A DNA stretch of 64,000 nucleotides from Silicimonas sp. GTDB taxonomy: Bacteria; Pseudomonadota; Alphaproteobacteria; Rhodobacterales; Rhodobacteraceae. Below the pieces are notes generated by a model, which was not told the origin of the DNA, did no database searches, and saw only the letters and a list, made by a program, of their open reading frames with translations. The stretch spans positions 1 to 64,000 of the forward strand of contig JAJEGW010000167.1 of assembly GCA_022819605.1 (NCBI GenBank), read 5' to 3'. A program made the translations under genes and the position numbers. Position 1 is the first letter of the stretch, and the number at the start of each line of letters is the position of its first letter. Below are positions 25,971-34,346 of the stretch, piece after piece.

Positions 25971-26312
25971 TCATTCTGCGGGTACTCGTTTCGCGCCCTT
26001 TCTGGACAAGAGATCAAACTTGTCCGCTACGTTCGCCCATTTTTTGGCGTCCGTAGGTACTTCTCCTTTGGTCTTGATGTTCGGCCAGACTTTTGAGGCC
26101 GCGACATTGATGCTGACCCATTTGCGGTCGCATTTTTCATGGTGACAAATTGCGTCCACCGGGCATTCAGTTTCGCAAATGCCGCAGTCAATGCACTCGT
26201 TTGGATTGATGGCGAGAAAATTCTCGCCTTCGTAAAAGCAGTCTACCGGACATACTTCGACGCAATCCTGATGCTTGCAGTTGATGCAGCTTTCCGTAAC
26301 GATATATGCCAT
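25971..26312 (-). CDS. fdxA: 7Fe-type ferredoxin (FdxA)
   Basis: A 113-residue ferredoxin. The cysteine pattern at the N-terminus (C9, C12, C17, C21, C25) and the second cluster motif CIDCGICETECPVDAI match the FdxA/AvFdI type with one [3Fe-4S] and one [4Fe-4S] cluster. A C-terminal extension follows, as in the family. The ATG at 26312 begins MAYIVTESCINC; longer in-frame starts lack homology. Its position between cupin and TRAP genes suggests it donates electrons to an enzyme of this pathway, but no oxygenase or reductase is seen beside it. Confidence 0.9.
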   Translation of the reverse strand: MAYIVTESCINCKHQDCVEVCPVDCFYEGENFLAINPNECIDCGICETECPVDAICHHEKCDRKWVSINVAASKVWPNIKTKGEVPTDAKKWANVADKFDLLSRKGAKRVPAE

Positions 26313-26387
26313 ATTGGCTTTCCCAACTGTGCTTCGCGTGTGGATGCGGATGCGCCCACGCCTACGGCGCAGGCACATTCAAAGGGC

Positions 26388-26819
26388 TTAAGCTTCGAAC
26401 TCTTCGCCCCAGCCCTTCGCGTCGTCATCTTCATAGAAGCCGGCGGTGTCCTGAAACATGTTCGGCTTGCGATAAACCGCCAGAAGGACGCAGCCTTCGT
26501 CCGAATGGGTCTGGTGGTACGATCCCGGGTGACGCCAGACGAATTCGCCAGCTTTGCAAATCCCATCGTGGTCGTAGAAAGAGCCTTCAAGAACATAAGA
26601 TTGTTCAAGTTCGGGGTGCTTGTGGAAAGGCAAGGTCGCGCCTGGCTCCCATTTCAGAAGACAGGTCATTTCGCCCTCGTCCTTGTTCTCGTAGAGCACC
26701 TTTACCTGGATGCCTTCGAACTGGCTGGGACCCCATTCGATCTGTTTAGGGTCAACATAGACGGAACCGCCAATTGTGGGCTCAACCTTCGGCTTTCGTT
26801 TCGCTGTCGGTTCACTCAT
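26388..26819 (-). CDS. cupin-domain protein (ChrR-like single cupin)
   Basis: A 143-residue protein with a single cupin barrel. Probable metal ligands are H66, H68 and E72 in FHKHPELEQSYVLEGSF, plus H102 in GSYHQTHSD. The type occurs in ChrR-like proteins and small dioxygenases, so it could be a metal-dependent enzyme or a sensor. The ATG at 26819 is fixed by AAGGAG eight bases upstream. It is the first gene of the minus-strand ferredoxin/TRAP/FNT set. Confidence 0.78.
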   Translation of the reverse strand: MSEPTAKRKPKVEPTIGGSVYVDPKQIEWGPSQFEGIQVKVLYENKDEGEMTCLLKWEPGATLPFHKHPELEQSYVLEGSFYDHDGICKAGEFVWRHPGSYHQTHSDEGCVLLAVYRKPNMFQDTAGFYEDDDAKGWGEEFEA

Positions 26820-27034
26820 CTGGATACTCCTTTTCATGATGGGAAACATGGTCTCCTGACGAACGGTTAGCCTCTGCTGCATCAGTAGTCAACTAAGTTT
26901 CCTAAACAGATAAATAGTTTCGTTTAGAGAGGCGAGGTTGAATCGGAAGTAACTTTTTGTTTTCCATCACTTTTATTTCGTGACGCGTCCGTCGCAATCT
27001 CGAGGATTTTCTTTGGCTGTTGGTCTAATGGAAC
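26820..27034 (-). promoter_or_regulatory. cupin/TRAP operon control region with repeated AGTTTC sites
   Basis: This gap carries the promoter of the minus-strand operon. AGTTTC occurs at 26896-26901 and again at 26916-26921, exactly 20 bases (about two helical turns) apart. CTAAAC (26902-26907) and GTTTAG (26922-26927) form an inverted pair, and GTTTCCTAAAC (26897-26907) is itself palindromic. This is a credible operator, perhaps for the XRE-cupin regulator that once lay just across the gap before the IS element inserted. Confidence 0.45.
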
Positions 27035-27064
27035 GGGATTTCTTAGTTTAAGGTCTTTGCATTC
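27035..27064 (+). repeat. left terminal inverted repeat of the IS1595-like element
   Basis: Thirty bases starting GGGATTTCTTAGTTTAAGG and ending in GCATTC. They pair with the right end at 28242-28271 with two mismatches. Confidence 0.85.
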
Positions 27065-27129
27065 CGCCCAATCGAGCGCAAATTGATCTTGCTCTACGAA
27101 TCAACCTGCGAACAAGGGGACGGAACGTC

Positions 27130-27700
27130 ATGCCGGCCTTCGAGCGACTTCCAACGCATGAGGACTGCATCGCTCACTTGGAAGCGGTGCGTTGGCCGGA
27201 CGGCACGCCAATTTGCCCCTACTGCGGTTCCAAGAACACCGCGCCGAACGAAAAGCGCCATCGCTGCTATGACTGCCGGACGGGTTTCAGCGTCACGGTA
27301 GGCACGATCTTCCACCGAACCCATTTGCCGCTGCAAAAGTGGTTTCTGGCGATCTCGCTCACGCTGAACGCCAAGAAGGGACTTTCTGCCCTGCAACTGT
27401 CTCGCGAGATCCAGGTGAACAAGAATACTGGCTCGCGGGTCGCCACGCAGATCAGGAAAGCAATGACGCAGGCAGATCATCGCGACTTGCTCGCTCGCGT
27501 TGTCGAGATGGACGAAACCAATGTCGGCGGCAAGCCGCGCAAGGGCACCAAAGCCAGCAACCCAGACGGCAGGCACCCACGCGGACCCGGCACCAAGTGA
27601 GCTTCGGATGTCGGGGCCGTAGAGCATGGCGGCATCGTCGTCGCCAAGGCAGTCAGCAAGGACAAGATGAAGAAAACGTGTTCAAACGCAACCTCGTTCG
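27130..27700 (+). pseudogene. IS1595-family transposase, interrupted
   Basis: The first 156 codons encode the IS1595 N-terminus: a zinc ribbon with C29, C32, C46 and C49 (CPYCG and CYDC), then FSVTVGTIFHRTHLPLQKWF and the first catalytic aspartate D128 in VVEMDETNVGGKPRKG. An in-frame TGA ends it at 27598-27600. Transposase-like sequence continues in the same frame (ASDVGAVEHGGIVVAKAVSKDKM) to about 27,670 and then fades. The second and third catalytic residues of the DDE triad are missing, so the protein cannot be active. Confidence 0.85.
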
Positions 27701-28241
27701 TGCACATCCGAAGTTCAAGGAGCGTCGGCCCTTGGCCCCTGGCGACGGTGAGACTTGACGGCTTACTCGTCGTCATTGATGCAGTCTATCATCGTGCCCA
27801 CTGCGGTCAGCAATTCGCCGACACTCGGCACCAACAGAAAGACCGTATCTGCCAGCATGTCGCCACGATGGTTGCCCCATCCCTTTTCGGCACCGTCCAA
27901 CGCTTGCTCCGGCACCTCAAGACCGTGTGCTTTCAGCACAGGTTCCAAGGTCTCCATGGCTTCATCTATGGCACCCTGGCATCTATCTGGCGCGTTTCGG
28001 TCGCGGGGGCCGCATTGATGTCGCTCTTCCCAGTGCCGGTGGCGAGCCGTTCTGTTCGTCGGTCTCCATTTCCTTCCCTTGATGTTCGCAACGGCATGGG
28101 CGTCGCCGCGAACCGCCGCGCAGGAAGTGCGCTTTCGTCATTTGCGCAATCGCACCTCCCAGGAGCACGAAGCACGGGCAAGTTCGCACATTACCCGAAC
28201 CGGACACTTCCAAAAGCTGTTGAAGGAGAAAGCGACGGAAC
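27701..28241. other. IS interior without a recognised gene
   Basis: Frames on both strands (for example minus-strand 27763-27957, ending CINDDE) are open, but I recognise no family. The stretch could be a decayed transposase C-terminus, passenger DNA or a nested insertion. Confidence 0.35.
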
Positions 28242-28271
28242 GAATGCAAAGACCTTAAACTAGGAAATACC
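28242..28271 (-). repeat. right terminal inverted repeat of the IS1595-like element
   Basis: It reads GAATGCAAAGACCTTAAAC and onward on the plus strand, the inverted complement of the left end with two mismatches in thirty. The XRE regulator gene begins 143 bases beyond it. Confidence 0.85.
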
Positions 28272-28413
28272 GCCTTTCGCTGGTCGGAGTTTCCTGATTC
28301 TGTTGTTGCTACCGGAAGAATCTGAGTATAGGGTTCCGGCCCAATGTTTCCTTCTAGGCATCCCGGTTTCATGCCGGGTTTCGCATCGGAGATGCAGTTT
28401 GAAGAGGCCAAAA

Positions 28414-29013
28414 ATGTATAAGATCGTGCTCTCAATAGGGCGAAAGCTCAAGGACCTGCGCGCGGCCAAAGGGGTGACATTGGCAGAATTGGCAGAATCA
28501 TCAGGGATGACCAAAGGGTACCTGTCGAAAATTGAAAATGGCAAGAACATTCCACCAATTGAAACACTGGCGAAGATCTCAGCCGCTCTAGACGCGGATA
28601 TTGCGTATTTCTTTGGTCGTGATCCGGGCGGCGACAATCAGGACGAAAAAGTTTCAATCGTTAAGGCCCATGAGCGCAAATCTGTTGTGCGGGGTGCCTC
28701 GTCGTTTGGATATGACTATGAAGCAGTTGCCTATCGCAAAAAGAACAAATCTTTCGAGCCATTCGTCTTTTCATTTCCTGAAAATGTTGAACCCAACATG
28801 CCTCACTTCTCACACGAAGGAGAGGAAATGCTGTTCATCCTTGAAGGAACGGTTTGCATGACTATCGACAACGAGGATTACATCGTTTCCACCGGCGATT
28901 GCATCTACATAGACTCAACCGTCCCGCACAAGGGACGGGCACTGAATGGGCCAGCCAGGGCATTGGTCGTGGTCTATAGGGACCAAAAAGAGAAGGACGA
29001 AGAAAGCACATGA
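28414..29013 (+). CDS. XRE-family regulator with C-terminal cupin sensor
   Basis: A 199-residue protein. The N-terminal HTH_3 domain spans about residues 8-62 (LKDLRAAKGVTLAELAESSGMTKGYLSKIENGKNIPP). A cupin_2 domain covers about 115-190 (MPHFSHEGEEMLFILEGTVCMTIDN and DCIYIDSTVPHKGRA). This layout is common in repressors that sense a small ligand through the cupin. The ATG at 28414 follows GAAGAGG by seven bases. Small hairpins in its leader include GCATC-gga-GATGC near 28,383. It overlaps the next gene by ATGA and probably controls both that gene and the cupin/ferredoxin/TRAP operon across the IS. Confidence 0.87.
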   Translation: MYKIVLSIGRKLKDLRAAKGVTLAELAESSGMTKGYLSKIENGKNIPPIETLAKISAALDADIAYFFGRDPGGDNQDEKVSIVKAHERKSVVRGASSFGYDYEAVAYRKKNKSFEPFVFSFPENVEPNMPHFSHEGEEMLFILEGTVCMTIDNEDYIVSTGDCIYIDSTVPHKGRALNGPARALVVVYRDQKEKDEEST

Positions 29014-29639
29014 AGTATGGCATCCTTCTCTATACCGATGTCGAACCCATTGATGTTGGTGCTACCTTCGGCGTCCTCTCCATGGCGCGGAGAATCGTCC
29101 CCAAGATCGAAGCAATTGGTATAGCTCGCGAGGCAGGCCTGATAACATGCGCGAATGGACTGCAACTGGTTGCAAATTATAGCTTTTCTTCCGCACCAGA
29201 AATTGATGTTCTGATCGTGACAGGTGGCCCTGGCTGGGTTCAGGCAGCGCAAGATCGCGCCACTTGTGAGTACATTCGCTCCTTCGCCGAGGCGCAACCA
29301 GACCGCGTGACCTCTATTTGTACCGGCGCCATGATTCTTGATGCAGCAGGCCTGCTGGCAGGGCGAACTGTTGCTACGAAATCGCGGGTCTATGATGGAG
29401 AAATTTCTCCGACTGAGATTTTGCAATCGCGAAATGTCAACAGTGTTGATGCGGGTCTCGTTTGGTCCCGCGGTTTGCTGAGCAGCGGAGGCGTCACACT
29501 GGGCATTGATGCCATGTTTGCCTTACTGGACACCCATCATGGCAGTGATGTCGCCACAACCGTCGCAAGTGTAATGGAATATGATCGGGCACTAGAGGCG
29601 AACAGGCATGGCAAGGGCCATTTGAAGGCTGACGCCTGA
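29010..29639 (+). CDS. DJ-1/PfpI family protein (isonitrile hydratase-like)
   Basis: A 209-residue class I glutamine-amidotransferase-like protein. The nucleophile elbow cysteine is C104 in VTSICTGAMIL. The TGGPG loop lies near 71-75, and acidic residues D10 and E12 sit in YTDVEPIDV. Closest in layout are isonitrile hydratase and the amidase-like domain of GlxA-type regulators, but there is no AraC DNA-binding domain here. It is coupled by ATGA overlap to the XRE regulator. A role in processing the ligand imported by the TRAP system is possible but unproven. Confidence 0.82.
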   Translation: MKYGILLYTDVEPIDVGATFGVLSMARRIVPKIEAIGIAREAGLITCANGLQLVANYSFSSAPEIDVLIVTGGPGWVQAAQDRATCEYIRSFAEAQPDRVTSICTGAMILDAAGLLAGRTVATKSRVYDGEISPTEILQSRNVNSVDAGLVWSRGLLSSGGVTLGIDAMFALLDTHHGSDVATTVASVMEYDRALEANRHGKGHLKADA

Positions 29640-29805
29640 CGCCTCACGATCAATCCACGTCCTCGGAAACGGCGGCAACGTTCCATCATGACGCTGGGCG
29701 GCGCAACGTGTCGGCGCCTGTACTCACTTGGACTTCGGACGCGACGCTTTGACCTTGGCTATTTGATGCGTTCCAAAACACCTGCTTTCGCTTCATGAGG
29801 CTTCG
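29640..29805. other. gap with no supported gene
   Basis: Nothing with coding character was recognised; it adjoins transposase debris on the right. Confidence 0.4.
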
Positions 29806-30180
29806 CTAAGGATCACATTGGTCACGTGCATTGACCTCATTTTTTTTGATCCCGGCAGCATCGTAATTCGACACTACGTGGAGTTGGTTCGCGGTTGATG
29901 CCGTGCTTCGCGCCTTAGACGGAGCATTGTTGCTTTGGACGCAATTCGGAATCCAGTCGTGCTTTCGGTGCGACACGAGTCCGAGGATGTGGGTCTTGAC
30001 TTCGTCACAGGTGGTCTCGGTCTCCCACCGCTCGAGATACAGCGCTGCGCGCGGATACACGCGCCGATCGCGCTCACGCTGAGTTGGTCCGACAGGCGCA
30101 TGCCTCCAGTGAACGCGGTTACCGTCCTGGCCATGGCGGGAACCTCCACTGGTTGCGATGTTCCGCCATCCCGGTACAAG
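29806..30180 (-). pseudogene. fragment of an IS4-type transposase
   Basis: The minus-strand frame contains YPRAALYLERWETETTCDEVKTHILG, which closely resembles the Y-x-x-R-W-x-I-E-x-x-F-D-E-x-K-T-H block around the catalytic glutamate of IS4-family transposases. Sequence on either side loses the match and changes frame. No terminal repeats were found. It lies directly downstream of the LacI gene and has no intact reading frame. Confidence 0.45.
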
Positions 30181-30207
30181 AAATTCCGTAAGTCAACAGA
30201 ATTGCGG

Positions 30208-31224
30208 CTAGCGCACCGGACCGCTTGTCGACCTCAACGCCAGTTCGGGCGGTACAAGTTCCCCACTTTCGGAATCGCTGTCCTTGATGATGAGCGCAAC
30301 AATCAACTTGGCGGCTTTCGATCCGATGGTACGCGCCGGAATTCGGACCGTCGTCAGGCTTGGCTCGAAGTCCTTGGACCCGTGGAAGTCGCCGATCCCC
30401 GTGATCGTCACGTCCCCCGGTACCGAGACTCCAGCCCTCCTGAGTGCATGAAGCGCGCCCCAGGCAAGAACGTCATTGCCGCAGATGATCGCTGTCGGAC
30501 GCCGCGGGAGCGAGATCAGCCCGGCAACTTTCTCCTTCGCGGCCGAAACGCTGTACGGCGTCTCCAATCGCCAGCTCTCTGCGATCTTCAGCCCTCGGGC
30601 GGCAAGCGCATCCTCGACGCCGGACAGCCGCTGCAATGCGCGGTCATTTCCCGAAATCGGCGGAAAGACCGCAGCGATCGAACGATGGCCAAGGCGCACC
30701 ACGTGCTCGCCGATCAGGTGGCCAGCCAGGTAATTGTCGGATCCGACGCAGGGCATCGGGGCGTCGTCGGAGTGGTTCCAGAGCAAGACCGTCGGCGTGT
30801 TCTGCTGCTGCAGCAGGCCATATGTATCGTCTGAGTGCTCCAGGCCAATCAAGGCCATGCCGTCCACCCGATGCTCGAGCATCTTCCGGGCTATCGCGTA
30901 TTCGCGTTCCAGCCGATAGCCGTGCGACGCCAGCAGGATCGTGAATCCCTGTTCCTCCACGTTTTCGGAAAAGCTCTGGATCAATTCGGCAAAAATTGCA
31001 TGATCAACTGTCGGCACGATCAGGCCGATCGTACCGCCGCGAATGCCGTGGATTGTCTGGGCGGCACGATTGCGGATATAGCCTAGCCGCCGCACCGCGG
31101 CATCGATCTTCTTGCGAGTCGCCGCTTTGACCAATTCGGGATGGTTGAAGCTGCGCGACACGGTCGAAGCAGATACGCGCGCAGCCTTGGCAACTGCAAT
31201 GATGTCGGCCTTTTTTTCTTTCAT
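30208..31224 (-). CDS. LacI-family transcriptional regulator
   Basis: A 338-residue regulator. The N-terminal LacI helix-turn-helix (about residues 7-52) reads IIAVAKAARVSASTVSRSFNHPELVKAATRKKIDAAVRRLGY, with the hinge RNRAAQTIHGIRGG. A periplasmic-binding-like effector domain follows (about 62-335, with GLIVPTVDHAIFAELI and IICGNDVLAWGALHALR). It diverges from the TTT transporter and sulfoacetate-type genes and probably represses them in the absence of substrate. Confidence 0.9.
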   Translation of the reverse strand: MKEKKADIIAVAKAARVSASTVSRSFNHPELVKAATRKKIDAAVRRLGYIRNRAAQTIHGIRGGTIGLIVPTVDHAIFAELIQSFSENVEEQGFTILLASHGYRLEREYAIARKMLEHRVDGMALIGLEHSDDTYGLLQQQNTPTVLLWNHSDDAPMPCVGSDNYLAGHLIGEHVVRLGHRSIAAVFPPISGNDRALQRLSGVEDALAARGLKIAESWRLETPYSVSAAKEKVAGLISLPRRPTAIICGNDVLAWGALHALRRAGVSVPGDVTITGIGDFHGSKDFEPSLTTVRIPARTIGSKAAKLIVALIIKDSDSESGELVPPELALRSTSGPVR

Positions 31225-31333
31225 ATCATTGTGTTGACTAGAAGATCACGGTCAAAAATGAAAACATTTGCAAAACTATTTTCATCACGTAGTCTGATCT
31301 GTCAACCGCCATGGGAGACAAAGGGCGCCCGAA
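31225..31333. promoter_or_regulatory. divergent LacI-regulator / tctA control region
   Basis: A nested palindrome sits here. TTTGCAAA at 31267-31274 has the central symmetry usual for LacI-family operators, and it is flanked by TGAAAA (31259-31264) and TTTTCA (31279-31284) as an outer inverted pair. Minus-strand TTGACA (complement of TGTCAA near 31,300) and plus-strand TTGACT near 31,234 are possible -35 boxes. Confidence 0.5.
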
Positions 31334-32863
31334 TTGGAATTTCTGGCTTACTTCGGGGATGTGTTCACGCCGATCAATTTCGGCCTGTTGCTGATCGGCA
31401 CGATTGGAGGGTTGATTCTGGGTGCCACGCCCGGGCTCTCGCCGACGATGGCGGTGGCGCTCTTGATACCCTTCACCTTCAAGCTGGAACCGGCACAGGG
31501 GCTGATCCTCTTGGGCGCGGCTTACACGTCCACCGTCGCGGGCGGCGCGGTCAGCGCGATCCTTCTGAAGATCCCGGGCGCGCCGGCCAATATCGCCACA
31601 ACGCTTGACGGCCACGCAATGGCCAGGAAAGGGCAGGGTGCACGTGCGCTGCAGTTGTCGTTCCTGGCGTCTGCGGTGGGAGGCATCTTCGGCGTGCTCC
31701 TGTTGATATTTCTCACACCCGTCCTGGCGCAATGGGCACTGGCTTTCGGTCCATCGCACCTCTTTTGGCTGGCGATCCTGGGCGTCACCGTGATCGGCTC
31801 GCTCGATTCCAGTTCGGTCGTGAAGGGCTTGCTGTCCGGCTGTATCGGGCTTTGGCTCGCCACCGTCGGGTTCGACGACATTATGGGTGCGCAGCGGTTC
31901 ATCTTTCACGATGCCGTATCGGGCGGGATCAACGTGATCCCGGCGCTGATTGGTCTCTTCGCGATCCCGCAGGTGATCAGCATGTTCGCGGGCGGGCGAC
32001 GATCGCTCGATGCCGAGATCCTGACCGTCGAACGCCACCCGATCTCCAAGGCCTTCGGCGAGGTGTTCTCGCGTCTGCGCGCGTTGTCTTTCGGCACCGT
32101 CACAGGTTCGATCATCGGTCTGATCCCGGGAGTAGGCGGACAGATCGCCGGGCTGGTCGCGTATGACCAGTCCAAGAAAATGAGTCCGGAGCGCGACAAG
32201 TTCGGAACCGGCCATTCCGAGGGCGTGATCGCGGCAGAGAGTGCCAACAACGCCATGGTTGGGCCCAGCCTCGTTCCGCTGCTGACGCTGTCGATTCCTG
32301 GCTCCCCCACGGCGGCGGTGCTGCTGGGGGGCCTCCTGATCCATGGCATTTTCCCTGGTTCGGACCTTTTCGACAATCATCCGGACGTGGCCTGGACTTT
32401 CATTAACTCGATGCTGATTGGACAGGTCTTGATGTGCGTCTTCGGCCTCTATGTTGCAGGGCTGGCAGCGCGCGTTGCACAGGTGCCGAACGCTATAATG
32501 GCCGCAGTGGTACTGGGCTTGGCCGTGTTCGGCAGCTATTCCGTGCAGCATTCGATGGGCGACGTTTATGTCATGGCCGCCCTTGGAACCGGCATGTATT
32601 TCCTTGAACGCTTCGGCTTTTCGGCGGCCCCGCTGGTTCTGGGTCTGATCCTGGGACCGATTGCCGAAGCATATTTCGTGCAAGGTTCAATGATCGCCAA
32701 TGCGACATCGAGTATCGGCAGCTACTTCTTCACAGGGCCGCTGAACATTGCGCTAATCGCCGCCGCGGTCGCCTCGATCGGCTATTCGGTCTGGCTTGAA
32801 CTGCGCCAGCGCCGTCACGCAGCGAAGGAGGAGGCCGTGGCCAAGAAAGAGGCGATCTCATGA
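31334..32863 (+). CDS. tctA: tripartite tricarboxylate transporter large permease (TctA)
   Basis: A 509-residue TctA-family membrane protein with about 11-12 helices and the family hallmark GATPGLSPTMAVALLIPFTF near residues 31-50, repeated in part as GLIPGVGGQIAGLVAYDQSKK in the second half. It is the main transport subunit of a TTT system. The start is TTG at 31334, because no ATG fits the frame near the conserved N-terminus. It overlaps tctB by ATGA. Confidence 0.92.
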   Translation: MEFLAYFGDVFTPINFGLLLIGTIGGLILGATPGLSPTMAVALLIPFTFKLEPAQGLILLGAAYTSTVAGGAVSAILLKIPGAPANIATTLDGHAMARKGQGARALQLSFLASAVGGIFGVLLLIFLTPVLAQWALAFGPSHLFWLAILGVTVIGSLDSSSVVKGLLSGCIGLWLATVGFDDIMGAQRFIFHDAVSGGINVIPALIGLFAIPQVISMFAGGRRSLDAEILTVERHPISKAFGEVFSRLRALSFGTVTGSIIGLIPGVGGQIAGLVAYDQSKKMSPERDKFGTGHSEGVIAAESANNAMVGPSLVPLLTLSIPGSPTAAVLLGGLLIHGIFPGSDLFDNHPDVAWTFINSMLIGQVLMCVFGLYVAGLAARVAQVPNAIMAAVVLGLAVFGSYSVQHSMGDVYVMAALGTGMYFLERFGFSAAPLVLGLILGPIAEAYFVQGSMIANATSSIGSYFFTGPLNIALIAAAVASIGYSVWLELRQRRHAAKEEAVAKKEAIS

Positions 32864-33324
32864 CCGATCTGCCGCGCATGCAGCACATTTTCGCCAGCGG
32901 GCTTGTTGCCGCAGTTGGCGTTTCCGTCGCTTACATCAGCTACACTCAGGAACCGGCGGGCGCGTATCTATTCCCCCGGATCATCTCGACGGTGTTCGTC
33001 GTGCTTGCTCTTTGGACATTCGGCAAGGCGCTCCTTGGCCGTACCAAGATCGGTAACGGTCTGGTCCGGGAGGCGATGATCAATATTGCGCCGGGCCTGG
33101 CCGTGTCGCTGATTTTCGTTTTCTGGGCTGCGAAAGCCCTGGGATTCTATACGGCCTCGACCATCGCGTTCTTCGTCTTGTTGTCGCTTTATGATCCTGC
33201 CCCGCACGGCGAGCTAAAGAGCTGGATCAAGCGCATTCTCATCACCGCCGGATTCCTGGTGGTCATGTACGGTCTCTTCGCGAGGCTGCTGAACGTCTTC
33301 ACACCGCGAGAGATCTTCTTCTGA
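32860..33324 (+). CDS. tctB: tripartite tricarboxylate transporter small permease (TctB)
   Basis: A 154-residue protein with four predicted helices, typical of TctB in size and layout, with AYLFPRIISTVFVVLALWTFGKALLG near the N-terminus. It is translationally coupled to tctA (ATGA at 32860-32863) and followed after 43 bases by the binding-protein gene with a strong AAAGGAGG ribosome site. Confidence 0.87.
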   Translation: MTDLPRMQHIFASGLVAAVGVSVAYISYTQEPAGAYLFPRIISTVFVVLALWTFGKALLGRTKIGNGLVREAMINIAPGLAVSLIFVFWAAKALGFYTASTIAFFVLLSLYDPAPHGELKSWIKRILITAGFLVVMYGLFARLLNVFTPREIFF

Positions 33325-33367
33325 ACCGCAAGAGCGGCAGACCAACCAGTCCGAAAGGAGGACCAAC

Positions 33368-34330
33368 ATGAAGAAACTGACAGCATCAGCAGCCATTGCG
33401 CTGACGGCCCTGGCCGGCAGCGCATTGGCTGACGAGAACTACCCCGAGCGACCGATCATGTTGATGGTAAGCTACGGTGCCGGAGGAGCAACTGACTTCC
33501 AGGCGCGAATCGTGACCATGACTGCGGGCAACGAAGATGCACTTGGCATGCCGATCGCGATCATCAACAAGCCGGGCGCCGGCGGTCGCGTCGGCTGGAA
33601 CTGGTTCGCCGGGCAAGCGGAGTCCGACGGCTATACGCTCGGTGCCTACAACATCCCGCACTTCATCGCTCAGTCGATCGAGGGCGGCGTGTCCTACTCC
33701 GCCGACAGCTTCGAACCCATCGCCAACTGGGGCGCCGACCCGGCGGTATTCGTTGTCGCCGCGGACAGCGAGTTCAACTCGATGAACGACGTGGTCGATT
33801 ACGCGGCGGCCAACCCGGGCAAGCTGACCTTCTCCGGTGCGGGTCTCTTTGTCGGCCACCACATCGCTGCGCTGCAGCTGGAAAAGGCCGCAGGCGTGAA
33901 ACTGGCCTACATCCCAAACAACCAAGGTGGTGCTGGCGCAATGAAGGCCGTCATCGCCGGCGAAGTTCTCGGCGGCGTCAACAACCTGTCGGACGCGTTC
34001 CGGGCGCGCGAAGCTGGCAACGTCAAGATTCTCGGAGTCTTCGATTTGGAACGGAACGATTTCCTTCCCGACGTGCCGACGCTAAAGGAGCAAGGCTTTG
34101 ACATCGACAACTCGTCGGTGAACTTCCGCGGCGTAATGGTGCCCAAGGGTACGCCGCAGCCGATCATTGACAAGCTGGCTGAAGTGGTGCCGACCATGTT
34201 CGCCAATGGCCGCGTGGCCTCAAAGATGAAGGCTGGCGGCTCGCCCATGCACATCATGACCCGCGACGAGGTGATCGAGATGTGGAAAGCTCGTGAAGTC
34301 GCCTTGAAAGAACTGCTCGCCGGGCTTTGA
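33368..34330 (+). CDS. tctC: TTT transporter substrate-binding protein (TctC/Bug family)
   Basis: A 320-residue periplasmic binding protein with signal peptide MKKLTASAAIALTALAGSALA and the Bug-family opening YPERPIMLMVSYGAGGATDFQARIV. KPGAGGRVGWNWF and the GEVLGGVNNLSDAF-type block are conserved in the family. Bug proteins bind carboxylates. In this operon the downstream enzymes suggest a sulfonated carboxylate such as sulfoacetate. Confidence 0.92.
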   Translation: MKKLTASAAIALTALAGSALADENYPERPIMLMVSYGAGGATDFQARIVTMTAGNEDALGMPIAIINKPGAGGRVGWNWFAGQAESDGYTLGAYNIPHFIAQSIEGGVSYSADSFEPIANWGADPAVFVVAADSEFNSMNDVVDYAAANPGKLTFSGAGLFVGHHIAALQLEKAAGVKLAYIPNNQGGAGAMKAVIAGEVLGGVNNLSDAFRAREAGNVKILGVFDLERNDFLPDVPTLKEQGFDIDNSSVNFRGVMVPKGTPQPIIDKLAEVVPTMFANGRVASKMKAGGSPMHIMTRDEVIEMWKAREVALKELLAGL

Positions 34331-34346
34331 TGCCACGAGACCAAGT

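Larger units (their letters stand above)
27035..28271. mobile_element. IS1595-like insertion sequence with about 30-bp terminal inverted repeats
   Basis: The ends are inverted repeats: 27035-27064 against 28242-28271, matching at 28 of 30 positions and beginning GG. The shared core is TAGTTTAAGGTCTTTGCATT. The element is about 1,237 bases and carries an inactivated ISXO2/IS1595-type transposase gene at its left. No 8-base target duplication is seen: the left flank is AATGGAAC and the right flank GCCTTTCG. The interior after about 27,700 holds no recognised transposase sequence. It sits between the cupin/TRAP operon and its likely regulator gene. Confidence 0.8.

Noticed and set aside
31238-32683. 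481-codon minus-strand frame
   Set aside because: It is antisense to tctA; composition is Gln/Arg/His-rich as expected for a shadow frame.
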